Shown here piece after piece: positions 39,736-53,207 of a DNA stretch of 64,000 nucleotides. The position numbers were made by a program, and so were the translations under genes. The notes below the pieces were generated by a model, which was not told the origin of the DNA, ran no database searches, and saw nothing but the letters and a program-made list of their open reading frames with translations. The stretch covers positions 124,001 to 188,000 of the forward strand of contig JAPYMA010000183.1 in NCBI GenBank assembly GCA_035041965.1. The letters are read 5' to 3'. The stretch is from Anisakis pegreffii (Eukaryota; Nematoda; Chromadorea; Rhabditida; Anisakidae). How positions within the stretch are numbered: position 1 is the stretch's first letter; every line of letters begins with the position of its first letter.

Positions 39736-42700
39736 CTGCGTGTGACTACGGTAGAAAGCAAAAGCAATTTATTGCTGAGGTCATTCCTTTCCTCTCATGT
39801 GTCACCATTCCACCAAAATAAATTGGGAAATTTTCATAAAATTAGGTGAAAAGTGAACGAAATTTCGAGATCGATTTGTGCAAATTCAATTTTAAAGCAA
39901 ATTTGGCTGAACCGAGAGAGATACATCAATTAGAAATGGTCACAGGCTAACACAAAATCGGCTTTGTTTTCAAGTGATTCGCTTAAAACTACAACAAATT
40001 CAAATCAATCAAAGATTAATGCGGCAGCTTTTCAGATGGAAACACCCCGAATGAGATGTTTACGCAACTGAACGTCTCCGATCGATAAATCCCGCTCTCT
40101 ACTAAAAAGAATCAATCGCTCACAAACTAATAACAAACAAGAACGCATTTCTGTTGCTAAGTGTTTAATTGCTAACAGATAAACATCACCATTAATTCAT
40201 TAAAAAGAACTCAAACAAAATATTTATATCACTTGGGGCCACCTTATAAAGGCTAGCGTGAAAGCATCGAAATTCGAACTGGACTAAGCTGAGCTTTGGC
40301 TTACTTAGCCTTAGAGTTAGCATCTAGACTTGGACCAATGTTTGTCGTCAATCTTACGCTCACACTCACGCTCCTCACATCTTTCTATTTAAAACAAATC
40401 CAACACCTTTCCGAGTGGGTTTTCAACACACTTCAATGACCATTTATTTCATAAAGCAAAACCATGAAGTCAAAATACTGATCATGAAATAAGTGAACAT
40501 TTCCGTTTGAAGCTTTTATCCTGTCGATTTTATCATTCACGAATACTTTTATGCATGCTTGAGTGCATATCTGTTTCATAATAATGAACAAGAACGTGTC
40601 ATTCAGTGCTTTATTTGACCGACTCAACATACACTCCACTATTGAATCGAATCAATTAGTCCGTCCCTGAAAGCAACAAATGAATCACATTCGAATGCAT
40701 TCATCAAATTGTCGAATTCATCTCAGCAAATCGAAATATTTGCACTTAGCGAACTCCAGATGCTCAAAATGGGAGAAAAAACTGTCTCCAATCTAACTGA
40801 CAGAATGAGAGGACATATTTCAACGAAAGATTCTTCAACTGAATAAAATAAAGAAGAGATATTCCCAGATGATGAACGAGCAACTCGCTCGAAAGAGCGA
40901 ATATTGTGTGGGATGGCTGATGAGTGAAAATAATATAAAAAAATAAGCGAAGGAATTCCTCAAAAGTGGAAATGGTATTTGAATGACAACGAAAGAAATA
41001 AGTCCATAGAGACGAGAGTCATGGAGGACTATTGCTGAAGAAAAAATGATCAGTTAGAAAATATACATGTTGATGGTATGCTACAGAAGCAACGAATATT
41101 CATATCAATGAACGAACAATTCAGTTTAATGGCCTGAACGTGAACGGAATTTAAGCGGTTTGTTATAATGAACTCAACACAAATCTTAAGCTTAAGTTCC
41201 TAAATCATACATTACCACAGAATTTTCAGTAGAAAATCTGAGAATACCTCTTCTTTGTTCGATGCATCAAAACTTTCGCATATTGAACGAAATTCTCGAT
41301 GAATTAAACATAGCAACGCATCAATCGAAGGTTCCCTCGAACGTTTCCATTAAGTTACTAATTTTAAGCAAACTGCGGGATTGTGTGAAGTCGTATAGTT
41401 GAGACGATAGTCAAGAAGTGTTAAGAGATTATAAATTAATCAAAACTGTGCCATTACGACAATGAATAAGACGGAATAATTCACATCAGATGTGAACAAT
41501 TCTGTCGAAAGTAATGAACAATTAATGAGTGCAAAGAAAGTTCGGCGAAAAGTACTAGTACTGAGAGAAGGAAGAGCCTGCACGCGATATTTGCAGTGAA
41601 GAGTTGATTCTGTAAAGCTCGACAGACAGTTGAAAACAGCTCGACGGACGTAGACTGTGCAAGCAGACATCTGAACTCTTACTGGTCAAACATCAGAAAT
41701 CACTGAATTCTTGAAACCCAAGTTGATGAAGACATATCGAAACAGAAAAGGATTCATCGGTTTATAATTACCAAAAGTTAGTGATCCCGAGATTTCAGTG
41801 GCCACCGACCGAAGACGCAAAGACCTTCTTCGATGGCCATCGGATGACTTGACAGTCAGTGATCACAAGATGTTCGGTCGCTGACTATCTAAAAAATATT
41901 CGTTGGTTCCTGACTTTAACAAGCACTGATTAAATATGCAAAACCAATGACAGCGATTCTGTGAGACGATTAAAAGCCTCATTGTACTAGTGGCTGACTC
42001 AAAAAAGAACATTAAAATGAAATGCAGTTGTGAAAAACACCAATCGATATCGTAAACATCTTTCGGATAATCATCAGTTATTTGAATCGAGCAATCATCC
42101 ACACGAGCGCATCAAACAAATACGCACTTTTGACATGCTTCTTCTCAAACCCACAATAAACAAAAATATAATAATTGCTTGCTGCTATGGTTGCCTGCAG
42201 TAAACAACTATTCAACATGAAGAATGGCACGAAAATTTGAATGCAATCGATAAAATTTAACTACACACTCACAGTGATTGAAGGCATCCAAACGAACGAC
42301 TCACTGAATGCGCGGTAAACAAATAGGTCGATATAACGGTAAGATGCTTTCAAGAGGGACCACAAACAAAGTATTTAGACGGATTACGATGATGTATTAT
42401 TGCACAGCGATACATTATTATTCACTCTAAGTAATCAAATGAGCTCAGACGTCCATTTCTAATGCATATAAAACATAATGGTTTATGATGTTTTATGCAA
42501 GACGTCGGTAGCCGTTTCCGAGAAGCAGTCACTATATGAGGAGAGAGTCATCGCTGAATAACTAGCGACCTCCAATTGCAGAACAGAATATGCGTTCCCT
42601 CTCAAAATCAATTTCAATTCAGTATTATTCGCAAGTCTCTGCAAATCTTATGTGGTTAACAAATTGCACAATTACGCCGCCTCATTACGAATCGATGTGA

Positions 42701-45700
42701 ATATGAAAACTGTCTATATTTATCATTTGAACAAACAAGAGTCGACAATCAATTAGATACTGAATCAACGCTGAATTTTGAAATACGACAGTCTCTTTGT
42801 TAATCGTGCTATAAACAAGTATAAATGATAAGATATCAGCAATAATTAACCACTTTCACATCAACACAGAATGATTCTGCTTTGAGTCTTCAATATTACG
42901 TAGCAATAAACTAAGACCGACTCACTAGACAGCCCATCAAAATCACTAAATATTTAGTCACGTCTAGTTTTCCTCTCTTCGTTGTTCAGTGCTTAACCCC
43001 CATCGTTTTCTCTTCAGTTCACATATTTATTTAATCTATCAATCACTCGTTTTACTATCGATATGAGAATAATGCGAGGATGGTGCCATAGTAACTCGTT
43101 GAACATTTGCCCTTTCTTATGAGTCATTCGTCGAAAACATCTTTTTCAGATACAAACTGAATGAAATCTTATTGGTTTAAAATGCGATACGAATCTGTGC
43201 CAGGTGAACAACTTCCGATTGATAAATTCATATTCACGAGAAATTCAAATTCAAATTTCAACATGCCAACTAAAGTGGCATCAATATACACGTTCCATAA
43301 TTCCGTAGTCTCATCACAACAAACCATTTCACGTTTTCAGTCTTCGTTAGTAATCGATCAATACAAGATGAAACGCTCTTTCTTATACTGCGAAGCAACA
43401 AAATTCGTTCTTATCTGTTATAGATTACTATTAGTATTCCAGATAGGCTTTTATGATTCCCATATTGCTTATAAATCATTCGTCCTCATCGTCCAAAACA
43501 TCAAATCAAATTGATTCATTCAATTGAAATTTTCACAGACTTTCAGTTTCATTTAAAACCAACAAAATCCATTTGCGAGTTCCAGAGGAACTTAAAATTA
43601 GGATTTCTGCCCTGACGAGTGAATATCACTTTAGTTCACAAATTTAAAAGTTCAATTTAAAAATTTTTCGCGTCTAATGAATTTTTTTTCGAGAATTTTC
43701 GCACCAAATATGGCGACAGTCGGAGAAAATTCGCTTACTAACACGAGAACTCATGTCTTGCATTTCTACATTGCAAAGCAATATGTACAGGCTGATCTCA
43801 ATATGCGAGAAGATAAATGACGACTATAAAAACAACTGCTAAAATATTCAATATTCATAACATCTGAACAATGAAATGTAACTTTCACACTACAATAACA
43901 AAATCATCAGTCAATCGATCAGTGCCAATAACAAATCAAATCAAAAACGTTAAAAATTTATGTAATCGCATTGCAAAGAGATTTTCCATCGCAATTCAGT
44001 ATAATCCTCAGAAGTGTCCTATTCAGAAATCACTGATGCGACGCACAGCTATCATAACAATCTAATCGAATTCATGCAATATAGCAATCAATATGAGTTG
44101 GTGCTTTGTAGCTTAACCAGAACAAAACTCAGAGTTGCTTCATATCGAAAATGCAATTTTCTACGAACTACTGTCAATAACTGCGTCAGTCACTTTAACG
44201 TATGCTCTCCGAGTGTTTCATAAAAACATATTTATAGACAAATACACAGCAATTAAATCATTCCTAACGAATCGCTCACTCCACAACTTTATTATTTCTT
44301 TTTCAAAGCCAAAAAAACGAAAAAAATTAGGGCAATACCGTAATAGCACAAAAAACAATTTCACCGCTAATGAACTTTGAAGTTTACATATTATTTCACA
44401 GCAGCTGGCTAAATTTGAATGTTAGCTAAAGTTGAACAAACGAGATTAAGATGTTTTAAGATTTTCAAGGAAACTTCTGCACATTAAGAAAGCGTTTTTA
44501 GTACAAATTCGAAAAGAAGAATAATTCATTGAGAAATGCAATAGAATTAAAATTATGCATCTTCACCTCCCATGTTTGTGAGCAAAATTCTATCGGAAAT
44601 TTATAGAAGTAAATTTATCGAAAATACAATTTGTTGTTGGCTGGTTGTCGTTATAAATGTTAACATATAAAAATTTACGTGTTAAAATAAAAATTTCAAA
44701 TTTTCTGCTAATGGAACGCAACAAAAATTCAATCCGAAATTATACCAACTTCCGCTTCAGTATCCGCATCACTCGCTCTTTGAAAAATGGTAGCTCACAA
44801 TCAGAGCACACTATTCCTTCTTTATCGATTCAGTCAAACCCATATTGGAATTTGAAAACTTTACTGTGAAAAGGTAACATAAAATAATTTGAACTCAACG
44901 AATCGCAAAAGAAAGCGGAACAATGGCTAATCTCATTATTAGATGACCATAAACACTGGTAAGCATTTCACGTCCATTTTGGATTTGTTTTTGAAATAAA
45001 CGTTAAATTTACAGCAAAAAACTAAAGAAATAACATACGACAGCAAGACGTGAATCATACGTTTGCTAGATGAAAGAATTCGATAGAAATGCATCGAGTC
45101 AATTCAATGATCTGAACATAATTATCACATCGAAATCTCAGCGGAAGTGTAGACATATTTTTAATATAAGATATGCTGGGTTATAAGATTACCCAATGTT
45201 GAATGTGATGTTGAATGCAAAAAAACTGAGAAAATAATTTACTGACATACTCAACAAAATAACGATTAACAAAGCAATAAAGACAACTTTTGTTCGGCTT
45301 TTGCTATAAATCAATAAAGCAGTCCTTAATCGCATTCCAATACACCACCCGAGAAAAAAGTCAATCGCTTTTCAGATGCAAAATGAGATTAAACACAAAT
45401 TTTAATCTCTTATATTTGACACGAACAATAACAACTTTCAACATTCCCATAAACCAAAACTCAACAATATTGTACAATCGACATAGATATTCGATAAATT
45501 TTCACTTCTCATGAATAACAACGAACAAATAACGAGATGAAAATGCGATTGGCCACTATGATAAAAACAGATTATAGATACTTTAGTCAATGTCAGATTT
45601 AATTCAAATTAACTTCGACGACATTATCAAATCGATTTGATATTACGCGAATATCTCATAGAAACTTTGGTTGATATATCAGCTATTTGATTAATGAGTT

Positions 45701-45839
45701 CATTTCCCTTACGACACTAAATATCCACAAAACACAAACACAGATTTAATCACTCGAATTAATGACTTTAAAAAAGAACTTTCCATCATTTCAATTAAAC
45801 GCAACACTTCGAAGCGTTCATATCTCAAATGTGATCGGA

Positions 45840-45845
45840 TTTATT
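45840..45845 (-). terminator. AATAAA polyadenylation signal of the PheRS alpha gene
   Basis: AATAAA on the minus strand lies about 20 bases after the TAA stop of the PheRS alpha gene, in a normal position for a short nematode 3' UTR. Confidence 0.6.
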
Positions 45846-45864
45846 CACTATTTGAATGAACGAA

Positions 45865-48800
45865 TTACACTTTGTCGAGTCGACATAATGAATTTTCATA
45901 AATCATTTTGAGGTCAACTTTTGGTCCGAATAAATCGCGGATATTGTCGATACCATAACGAATCATCGTTGGTCTGAAGCAATAAAAATTTATGATCGCC
46001 TTGATGATTCGTATACGTCTTTAAGCATAATTCAGTCAATCATCAAATGTCACTTCTAATCTCATAAGCTTACGTACTCTTCAACTGTAGAAAACGCGTT
46101 CGAAAATCACTACATATACTTTCAGTACAACGAAAACTGACGGCAATGAAGAAGTAAGATGACACATGAACGAGGAATATGAAATAACCTTTCAAGGGAA
46201 AGACCATAACCAGCAACGTTAACATCAGCCGGAAGTCCCATTGGTAACAGCATTTCAGGTCTGAACATTCCCGAATTCCCAATCTCTACCCATTTCTTCA
46301 ATCCCTCATGATAGGCAAATATCTCCATTGATGGTTCTGTGTACGGATTATAAGTTGGTTTGAAACGAAGATTCGTTATTCCTTAAAGAAACCATTAAAA
46401 AGCGTTGGTGTGTCTCGTGATGCAATAAAACGGAGTAATAACATATGCAATAACAACATCTTAGCGAGATGATCGTTATTTACATCGTATTCGGTGAGTA
46501 CATTAAAGTAACAAAATGGAACTCGTCAAGACGACTACAATGCAAGAATGAAACGAACCACATTTGCGAAAGAACTCAGTGAACAGACCCATGACATGCG
46601 CCAATGACAGATCTCGTTCTGCTATAACACCTTCAACCTGAAACACCCTTATATTCTCATTTTTAGACGCAGAGAGCATTTTCATTTGGAATAACAACTC
46701 AAATATTCGGGAGATCCCAAAAATAGTGAAGTGGAATCAATGCAAATGAAAACAACTAAAGACCTGATGAAATTCGGCCAAGTGTGTTGCATCGAGTGTT
46801 TCGTTACGAAAAACACGATCGATACTGAACATTTTGCTCGGTTTAAATCCCTAAAATAAGAACATTTCTTTCATTGATCGCATAAAGCAAAAATTCAATG
46901 GGTTATTAAAACAAAAAGTAGTCAGCAGAACCATTCAGAAAATACAATCGTACTCAATACCACAAATGATTCAACGGTTCAAATCAATAAAACATAATGC
47001 TCTAAAAACATTTTCTTTCTTTTTCGGTTAAACATCTGATTATATCTTGATGAATATGACGTCCGGATAATCGACACATCGAAATGGTCACTTGCAGAAT
47101 CAACGAACACACCTCTTGAGCAAGTTTATAGAGTTGTCTTGCGCTTACAGCAGTTGTATGTGTTCGTAATACATTCTTCTGCGCTTCTTCTATTTTCCAA
47201 TCATAATTATATCTTCAAAAAACAAGTAACAAATACTAACTGGACGCATACAACTCTTGTTGAATATCATTCGTTCATTTAAACATCATTCATCCATTCT
47301 ATACAACTAATTATTGAGGGATCTGAAGAAGAGCTTTCTTTCCGTGAAGCTCTTTACGCTTATACCAACCTCGTTACTGATATATAAAATATTCAGATTT
47401 TGCATCTATCAGTTGACTTAAAAGCTATCGAATGAATTAGCTCTAATTCTGAATATTTTGCCTTAAGATATGCTTATGAGAAATGAATGTACACTGATCA
47501 AAGATCCACATTACGAAATATGCATTCTTTAGCAATTACCATGAGCGAGTTAAATATCAACTAAAAAAATAACCGAACAGAAGAAATAGTGATAAAACGA
47601 ACCCCTTCGAGCCATAACCTCCTTTTGAATGAACCGTCTTCACCCTCTCTAAATAATCTTCAGGGAATTCATAACTCAATGCTGGATCACTAACAAAGAA
47701 CGTATCATGTGCGTCGCGAGCTGGATGTTGTTGAGGTTGGAAAAGTGCGTCAAAATTCCAGAATGAACTCTCGACGTAACTGAAAATGCTCGTTCAATAC
47801 AAATAAACTACTGAAATTGATATGAATGAAATGGATGATACGAAAAGAAATTGAAACAGTGATACACTGCACGAAAACATGAAAGTTGTTAGAATGACAA
47901 GCGCAGTTGCTTTAACAACTAAATAAAGAACGAATTAGCAATTTCTTTTGGTATTTGCTTCGCTTTGAAACATATTCCCATTTTGTAGAAAAAAAAAACA
48001 ACAAGAGACTTAACCGATTCGTAGGCATTTCCGTGAAGCCCATTTGGAAGAAGATTTGTCTGAATTCAGATCGAACTATCATAAGTGGATGAAGATGACC
48101 ACCAGCTGGCATTACTCCCATCGCGTTGAAGTTATATTTCTTGAATTCCTTCGACCTCCATGAACCACTTAAAGTATTACTTACGCTAATTCTTTATAAA
48201 TGATGCGCAGAGATCATATTCTAGTAATTGCACTCAACCAATTCATTACTTAGCAAATTAATTCACTGAAAACCAAATCGATTTCATGAGTTACTGTGAT
48301 CACAAGGAAGCAAATTACAGAAGCCTTTCGGAACAACATTGTGGCGTGTATGAAATGCAGGAATATTGTTTAGGTGATACAACGAATGACTGGTCCCACC
48401 TACACTATCAAGAACAATTAGAATTTCGAATCTGAGTTTAGTAACTGAATACTATTCGATTCACTCAGGACAGTGAGAGCGAATAAAGATGATTTACCTT
48501 GCTATCATTTCGGGAGTAAGATCCAACTCTGTTTTACTAATAACTGTTGTGAATGACGATCCTTTTTTGACGAGATAACTTTTGATAGTCCTTGAATAGA
48601 GTAACACAATATAAAAAGGAATAATGAAAGAGCCAGCAACCGAACGATTTCAATGAAACCATAAAAATTGCTGATTCAAGTTGAGCTTTCTTGAAAAAAT
48701 GAAATTTTCAAAACAATAAGCAAAATACGTGCGCATAATTTATCTTCTTCTCATTAAGAAATAGTCAATATGTCACGAAAATGAAAGCATACACTTCAGC

Positions 48801-50039
48801 GATGAGTTTGCGTTTCTTGAGTTCTTGAAGTGCTTTTGGATGTAATTCCGAATATTCGCCATCAGCAATATAACTCAGTTGTTTCTGTACAACATCACTG
48901 ATCGATTCCACTTTACGAATCAGTCTCACCGAACCACCACTCTTATCGACTTGTATCCAACCAGCTGCTAACGCTTTACTCACGCCAACCTTACCGTAAG
49001 GTTGCTTCTTAAAATATTTTACATTAAAAGCTGTGACCAGTACATAAAGCTGCGCATAAAGAATGAAATAAGTTGAGTTTTAATAAAGACAACGCTCGAT
49101 GCATATCAATCGAATTCAGTTAAGTATGAACGAACAGGAACATTGTTCGAGTGGAAGTAACTTAATGAAGTTTGAAAGGTTATCTCTGAGTGAATCAGTT
49201 GACAACAAACCATCACTTGTGATTGTTCCATACCATTTTCACCAATTAAGTTGAAAACCTTCGCTTCATGGGAACCATTTTTTTCCATTTCTTTTCCTTC
49301 CTCCGTTAACTCTATTCGTTTTATTGAACGATCTTCGGTTGAAATCAACTGAATTCATTAAATTCAATAGAAACCATCTAAAAGATAGCTTTAGATGTTT
49401 ATTCGAAAAGAACATTTTCAGATAAATAAATGATCAAAATAAACCCAGAACTACCCACTTCTAACTATTCGTAATAAAAAAAACATTCTTGAAACATATC
49501 TTCAGTAATTGGTGTAATTATGAAATAAATAACCATGTGTTGCTTTCAAAGGGACAAATGCACTGCGAATTAGCTCATTTTTTGAACAATAAAAGTACCA
49601 CATTCTTGGCATTTCAATTAAACACCGTTTAATTCCACAACGAGAAACACATGATCTGCCTAAAGTGATGGAGAGAGATCCTTCCCCCTCACTTTCTTCA
49701 GCTTTCCATAAGACAATACCTTTGATGATAATCGGATATAGATATAAATTCCTTCAGTCCGAAAAAGAACAATTTCGAAAAGCGTCAACTTGATTAGTCG
49801 CTATGATTCTTTAAAAATAAATTTTCCTATCGAAAAGAAAACAAGATGGTTGGTAAAACATTTACTCCTTCATTGTTGAGAAGACTTTTAACAGCACCAA
49901 TAATTTTTTGATGATCAATACCCATTGCTGAAGATATTTCGAGTGTATCGAATGGTTCATTACTTCGATCAAGTCGTTTCAGTAATACTTGTGGCAAATC
50001 AAAATCGCCACTTGCATCACACATACTTGACCCAGTCAT
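45865..50039 (-). CDS. fars-1: Cytosolic phenylalanyl-tRNA synthetase, alpha subunit, complete
   Basis: Eleven exons in transcript order: 50039-49866, 49348-49211, 49007-48793, 48590-48498, 48167-48015, 47779-47603, 47212-47113, 46850-46764, 46637-46559, 46381-46189, 45973-45865. They total 1518 nt (505 residues plus stop), close to the usual ~500, with all phases consistent. The enzyme (with a beta subunit, as an alpha2beta2 tetramer) charges tRNA-Phe in the cytosol. The N-terminal third holds winged-helix-type tRNA-binding modules ([18 protein letters not shown]). The class II catalytic core follows: GHLHPLM and RQIFFQMGF (about 230-250), [28 protein letters not shown], the [11 protein letters not shown] segment, motif 2 [10 protein letters not shown] (358-367), motif-3 end GYGLSLERP (463-471). 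An acceptor TTTTCCAG lies 61 nt before the chosen ATG; the reading frame stays open upstream, but the conserved domain begins just after this methionine. Dynamin lies downstream on the same strand, but over 10 kb away, so an operon is unlikely. Confidence 0.96.
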
Positions 50040-50100
50040 TTCTTTGTTTCTCACACAACAGTTTGACTGGATTTTTACTGATTCTTTCGCATCCAACAAA

Positions 50101-50112
50101 CTGGAAAATATC
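50101..50112 (-). promoter_or_regulatory. Probable trans-splice acceptor of the PheRS alpha gene
   Basis: On the minus strand ATATTTTCCAG ends at 50101, 61 nt upstream of the ATG. The leader between them contains one short out-of-frame ATG that stops after four sense codons. This is inferred from sequence only. Confidence 0.4.
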
Positions 50113-52535
50113 ACTGCTATGTGCTGATGACAACCAGAATAGAATCAAAATTGTTAGGATGAAAAGTGAAAAAAAAGAGTGATATGCAAACAAAATGTTT
50201 GCAGATATCTAATGCTGAGGTTGTGGTTTTGTCAAGAATTAGGAAATGAAAGAATAACAAGAAAACGGAGTGAAGATTGTTCAGTATCCTGTGGATGGAA
50301 ATAATGCTGAATCGATCAAAATAAACGATACCGATTTCTTTCGGCAATCGTAAAAGACGAAATGTGATTGAACCAACGCTTCAAATGAACGTAACGATTC
50401 AACTCTGAACGACGATCACTCACTTTGTTATGAATATCGAAATCAAGTGACGATATTACGTAACTGAAAGTGGTCACAGTGAAGAAGTTCGAGCAGCATC
50501 ACGCAACCATAGTATCGTCTTTTTAAGTGGTACGCGAATACTTCAATGAGATCTCAACCTATCACTACAAATTTGTCAAACGCATCTTAATCAACCATCA
50601 GAACTTACCCTAGAATATAACTAAAGGCAGAGAAGTGTTTGTCTAGCTGCAACAGCTCACAGTCATCCATCCAACGACCTCTTTTCACCCGAGTACCGAA
50701 CGGCAACCAGCCACTGAAAGAAATTCGCATTATAAATCGACGTTAAATCTTGGGAACATGAGTATTCTATAAAATATCGATTGCAATGTTGCCAACAGTT
50801 TTGTTCGTATGACCTCTAAAAACAAAATATGAGACCGCCTGGTCATGAAACAATCAAAAGCAGTTCATGATATCTTGAAGACTCTATGCAAAATTACACA
50901 GGAATACTTGTTTCCAGAAGAAAACAAGTGGCAAAATATGTTCTAGCTGATAGTTTCATAACGAAGGCTATGTTGACGGACACATGGTGCTATAAAGTAA
51001 TGCAACCCATTTTAGACCCTAATTCAGGTTAACACAGCTCCAAACCGCAGTTCCGACAGTTTTTTTGGTAAATTAAAAACCACGTTTTGAAACACATTGT
51101 CTTAGTTGGGGTAAGAGAGGTGGGTCGGCGTCGTCGCACTTCGCCATAAAAACGCGTCTGAGCGCAGGGGCGGAGTCAGCGAAGAGCATGCGCAATCGCA
51201 GGTCAACGTGTGACTGAGCGCCGCAATGAGCAAAATTTATACCGATGGTATATCGGAAAAGGACCGCTTTGAGGGGTGATTCATTGCATTTTGACTGGAC
51301 AAATTGTAACCATTTTGTAGAAAATAAAATTCTCTATCATATAAACGTTTTATTTTTTAAAAACCATCCGTTATAAAAAAACTTGAGCGGTCTGAAAGTG
51401 GAAAATTTGCATTTGAATGCAGAAAGTACCCAATTTCAGGTTAAAGGAAAAAGATTCAGCCGGAGTGGTTATACACATCTTGTAGAGCTTGAAAAGTTGT
51501 ATCAGATGAGCTTTTTTATTTGGAGAAAACGTGGGCACTTTTTGGAGGTTTGGGGGTCTGAAAGTGGAAAATTTGCATTTGAATGCAGAAAGTACCCAAT
51601 TGTTCTTTATTATCCATTACTTCATTAATCCATGATCCTTCAAATGGTGACAAACTGCAGATCTAGTTCTGGCTTCTGGCTTGAATAAAACTTCAGTTAC
51701 ATCAGCTAAAACGTTCCCAGTCAATTGAATCAATTTGTGATGGTTATTTTGCAATTCAAATGATGTTTTGACATCATTATGAAAGTTAGCTGTTAATAAT
51801 TCAAAATTCCCACCAGCTGAATGTGATGATCTGTTGAAGAGTAATTTATCAATGCATTGAAACTAATGATGATTGTGATGATCAAAACTTATTGGTGATA
51901 ATGACCGCGATAAAAAGGGACGAAGTGAGGGATTTTTTTGCGATTTTGATAGGGAGAGCGGGATCAGCGTGATATTCGATCAGCATCGTAAAGAATCATT
52001 AATAAAATTTTCGAAAGTTTTGATAGCAAGATTTTATGGACATTTTAGATCCGTAAAATAAGATTCCATGCAATTTGAAAATCAGAAATCGTGGAAAGAA
52101 TCACTGAGAAAGTTTTCGAAAGAAAGCTTTGATAGTAAGGTTTTGCGGAAACTGTTCGTTCTTATTTCTGTTATGTGCTCTCTTCCATTTCTAGCATTGT
52201 GAAAACCACAGACACGCTGCTCTCTCTGTTTGTCATCATGAGGTTTTGGTACACGCCCATAATCTATTTCGACCCTAACTTTTGTGCGCTTTGGCGAATT
52301 GTGCCGAACGCTTAAAAAGTTTTCGCAGAATTGTTACCCTTCCCCGGAAATTTCTCTTTTGAATACTTAGGGAAGTCTCATGTTTTACGATTCCCGTTTG
52401 GCTGATTCTTTCTTCATCCACATGTGAAAGGTTCCTTGAAATGCAAATATAACTGGTCGTAGTGTTCACTTCAATTTTCAACGTTTTGTGTAGTCGTCGC
52501 TATGGGCGTACAAAGGATTTTAGATTAAAGTTTCA
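50113..52535. other. Divergent intergenic region (PheRS alpha / SURF2)
   Basis: Promoters of both divergent genes should lie here. I see no coding exon. The stretch 51116-51265 is clearly GC-richer than its surroundings and includes a small hairpin, CCGATGGTATATCGG. It is followed by a pair of identical 47-bp direct repeats (51389-51601). Together these suggest an old mobile or satellite-derived insertion between the two promoters. Confidence 0.5.
51389..51601. repeat. Pair of identical 47-bp direct repeats, 166-bp period
   Basis: The 47 bases at 51389-51435, starting GGTCTGAAAGTGG, recur without change at 51555-51601. The 119 bases between them are unique in this window. This could be 1.3 units of a 166-bp satellite, or short terminal repeats. 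A frame that runs across both copies (51383-51628) is a product of the repeat and is not annotated as a gene. Confidence 0.9.
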
Positions 52536-52536
52536 G
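52523..52536 (+). promoter_or_regulatory. Probable trans-splice acceptor of the SURF2 gene
   Basis: GATTAAAGTTTCAG lies 18 nt upstream of the ATG at 52555, in the usual position for a spliced-leader site. It supports that ATG over the upstream in-frame extension. Confidence 0.5.
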
Positions 52537-52554
52537 TCGTTATCATCCATTGCA

Positions 52555-53207
52555 ATGCAAGACACGGATGTTGCAGAAATTCTCGAGGAATATCCAGTGT
52601 TCCAGCCAATAGAGAAGAACAAGGTAGGAGTGCCTTTCTCAATTAATCGAAACGAAATTCGTGCTGGTGAATGATTTCCAGCACTAAAATTGTTAGCCAT
52701 TTGGAAAGAGAGATGTTGAAAAATGAGAAATCTGATATTGGTGATAATAAAGACGTAAACTCTTAATGGTTGTTGATCAAATAAATGAGATATAAAGATG
52801 TCTGAATTTAGTTGCAATGTAAAATAACTGGACATGAATTGCCATCAAGACTCAATGAACTGGCCTCATATGTTAAGACAAAGAAGTTCTTACGCGCGTG
52901 GAGAATTCATAAGATTATGGAAGAATATGGTGAATGTTTTGACGATGTTGGGTAAGCGTAATTTACGATTATTTTCATCAGTATTCGAAGAAATACGGGA
53001 GGTTGAGAAAAATCTGAGTTTTGTTGTTTACTTAACTGCTGAACATTATTCACAAAAAAAATTATTTTTCAAATGCTTTTTGAAACAGAGTTCAATTCAG
53101 TGATAATAAGTACGGTTGTAAACTCACAATGAAATTGGTTGCAAAAAATCCGGACGACTTGGAGAGACATATCAGTGGAAAAAAGTTCAAACGAGCGTTA
53201 GAAAAAG
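52555..53207 (+). CDS. surf2: SURF2 (Surfeit locus protein 2) family protein, N-terminal exons
   Basis: Three exons: 52555-52623, 52812-52951 and 53089-53207 (alternative acceptor at 53101 keeps the same frame). They encode about 109 residues. The pattern KITGHELPSRLNELASYVKT, about 35-40 intervening residues, then CKLTMK, LERHISGKKFKRALEK is the duplicated Cys/His motif that defines the SURF2 domain: CxxTGHE-LP-(10)-KK-(n)-CKLT-(n)-H-GKK-RAL. Vertebrate SURF2 is about 256 residues, of uncertain function, with an acidic middle and basic tail. Reading past the donor at 53208 adds only unconserved residues, so the protein must continue by splicing. The last exon ends in phase 1 (one base of a codon). 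The four downstream exons at 57.8-60.6 kb fit this phase and would bring the protein to about 270 residues; see that entry. Confidence 0.88.

Larger units (their letters stand above)
35919..45864. other. 10 kb intergenic region upstream of dynamin
   Basis: Between the dynamin start and the PheRS alpha stop I found no gene that I can identify. The dynamin promoter should lie at the left side, but I see no clear trans-splice acceptor close to its ATG. Candidate exons at 37125-37190 and 37898-37954, and a possible gene start near 41670, are listed separately. A foldback-like inverted repeat (38040-38195) and a degenerate G+C-rich repeat (39540-39735) are also present. The remaining frames, including a 117-codon one at 43161-43514, have no recognisable content. 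Confidence 0.5.

Noticed and set aside
39227..39736. 169-codon minus-strand open frame, the longest in the window
   Set aside because: It crosses a degenerate GC-rich repeat, shows no domain, and has no supporting splice or start context.
43161..43514. 117-codon plus-strand frame
   Set aside because: Composition resembles translated intergenic DNA; no domain, no trans-splice site close to the ATG that stands out, and no neighbouring exon.
51383..51628. 81-codon plus-strand frame across the 47-bp repeats
   Set aside because: The frame is open only because the repeat unit lacks stops; the peptide repeats itself and has no known match.
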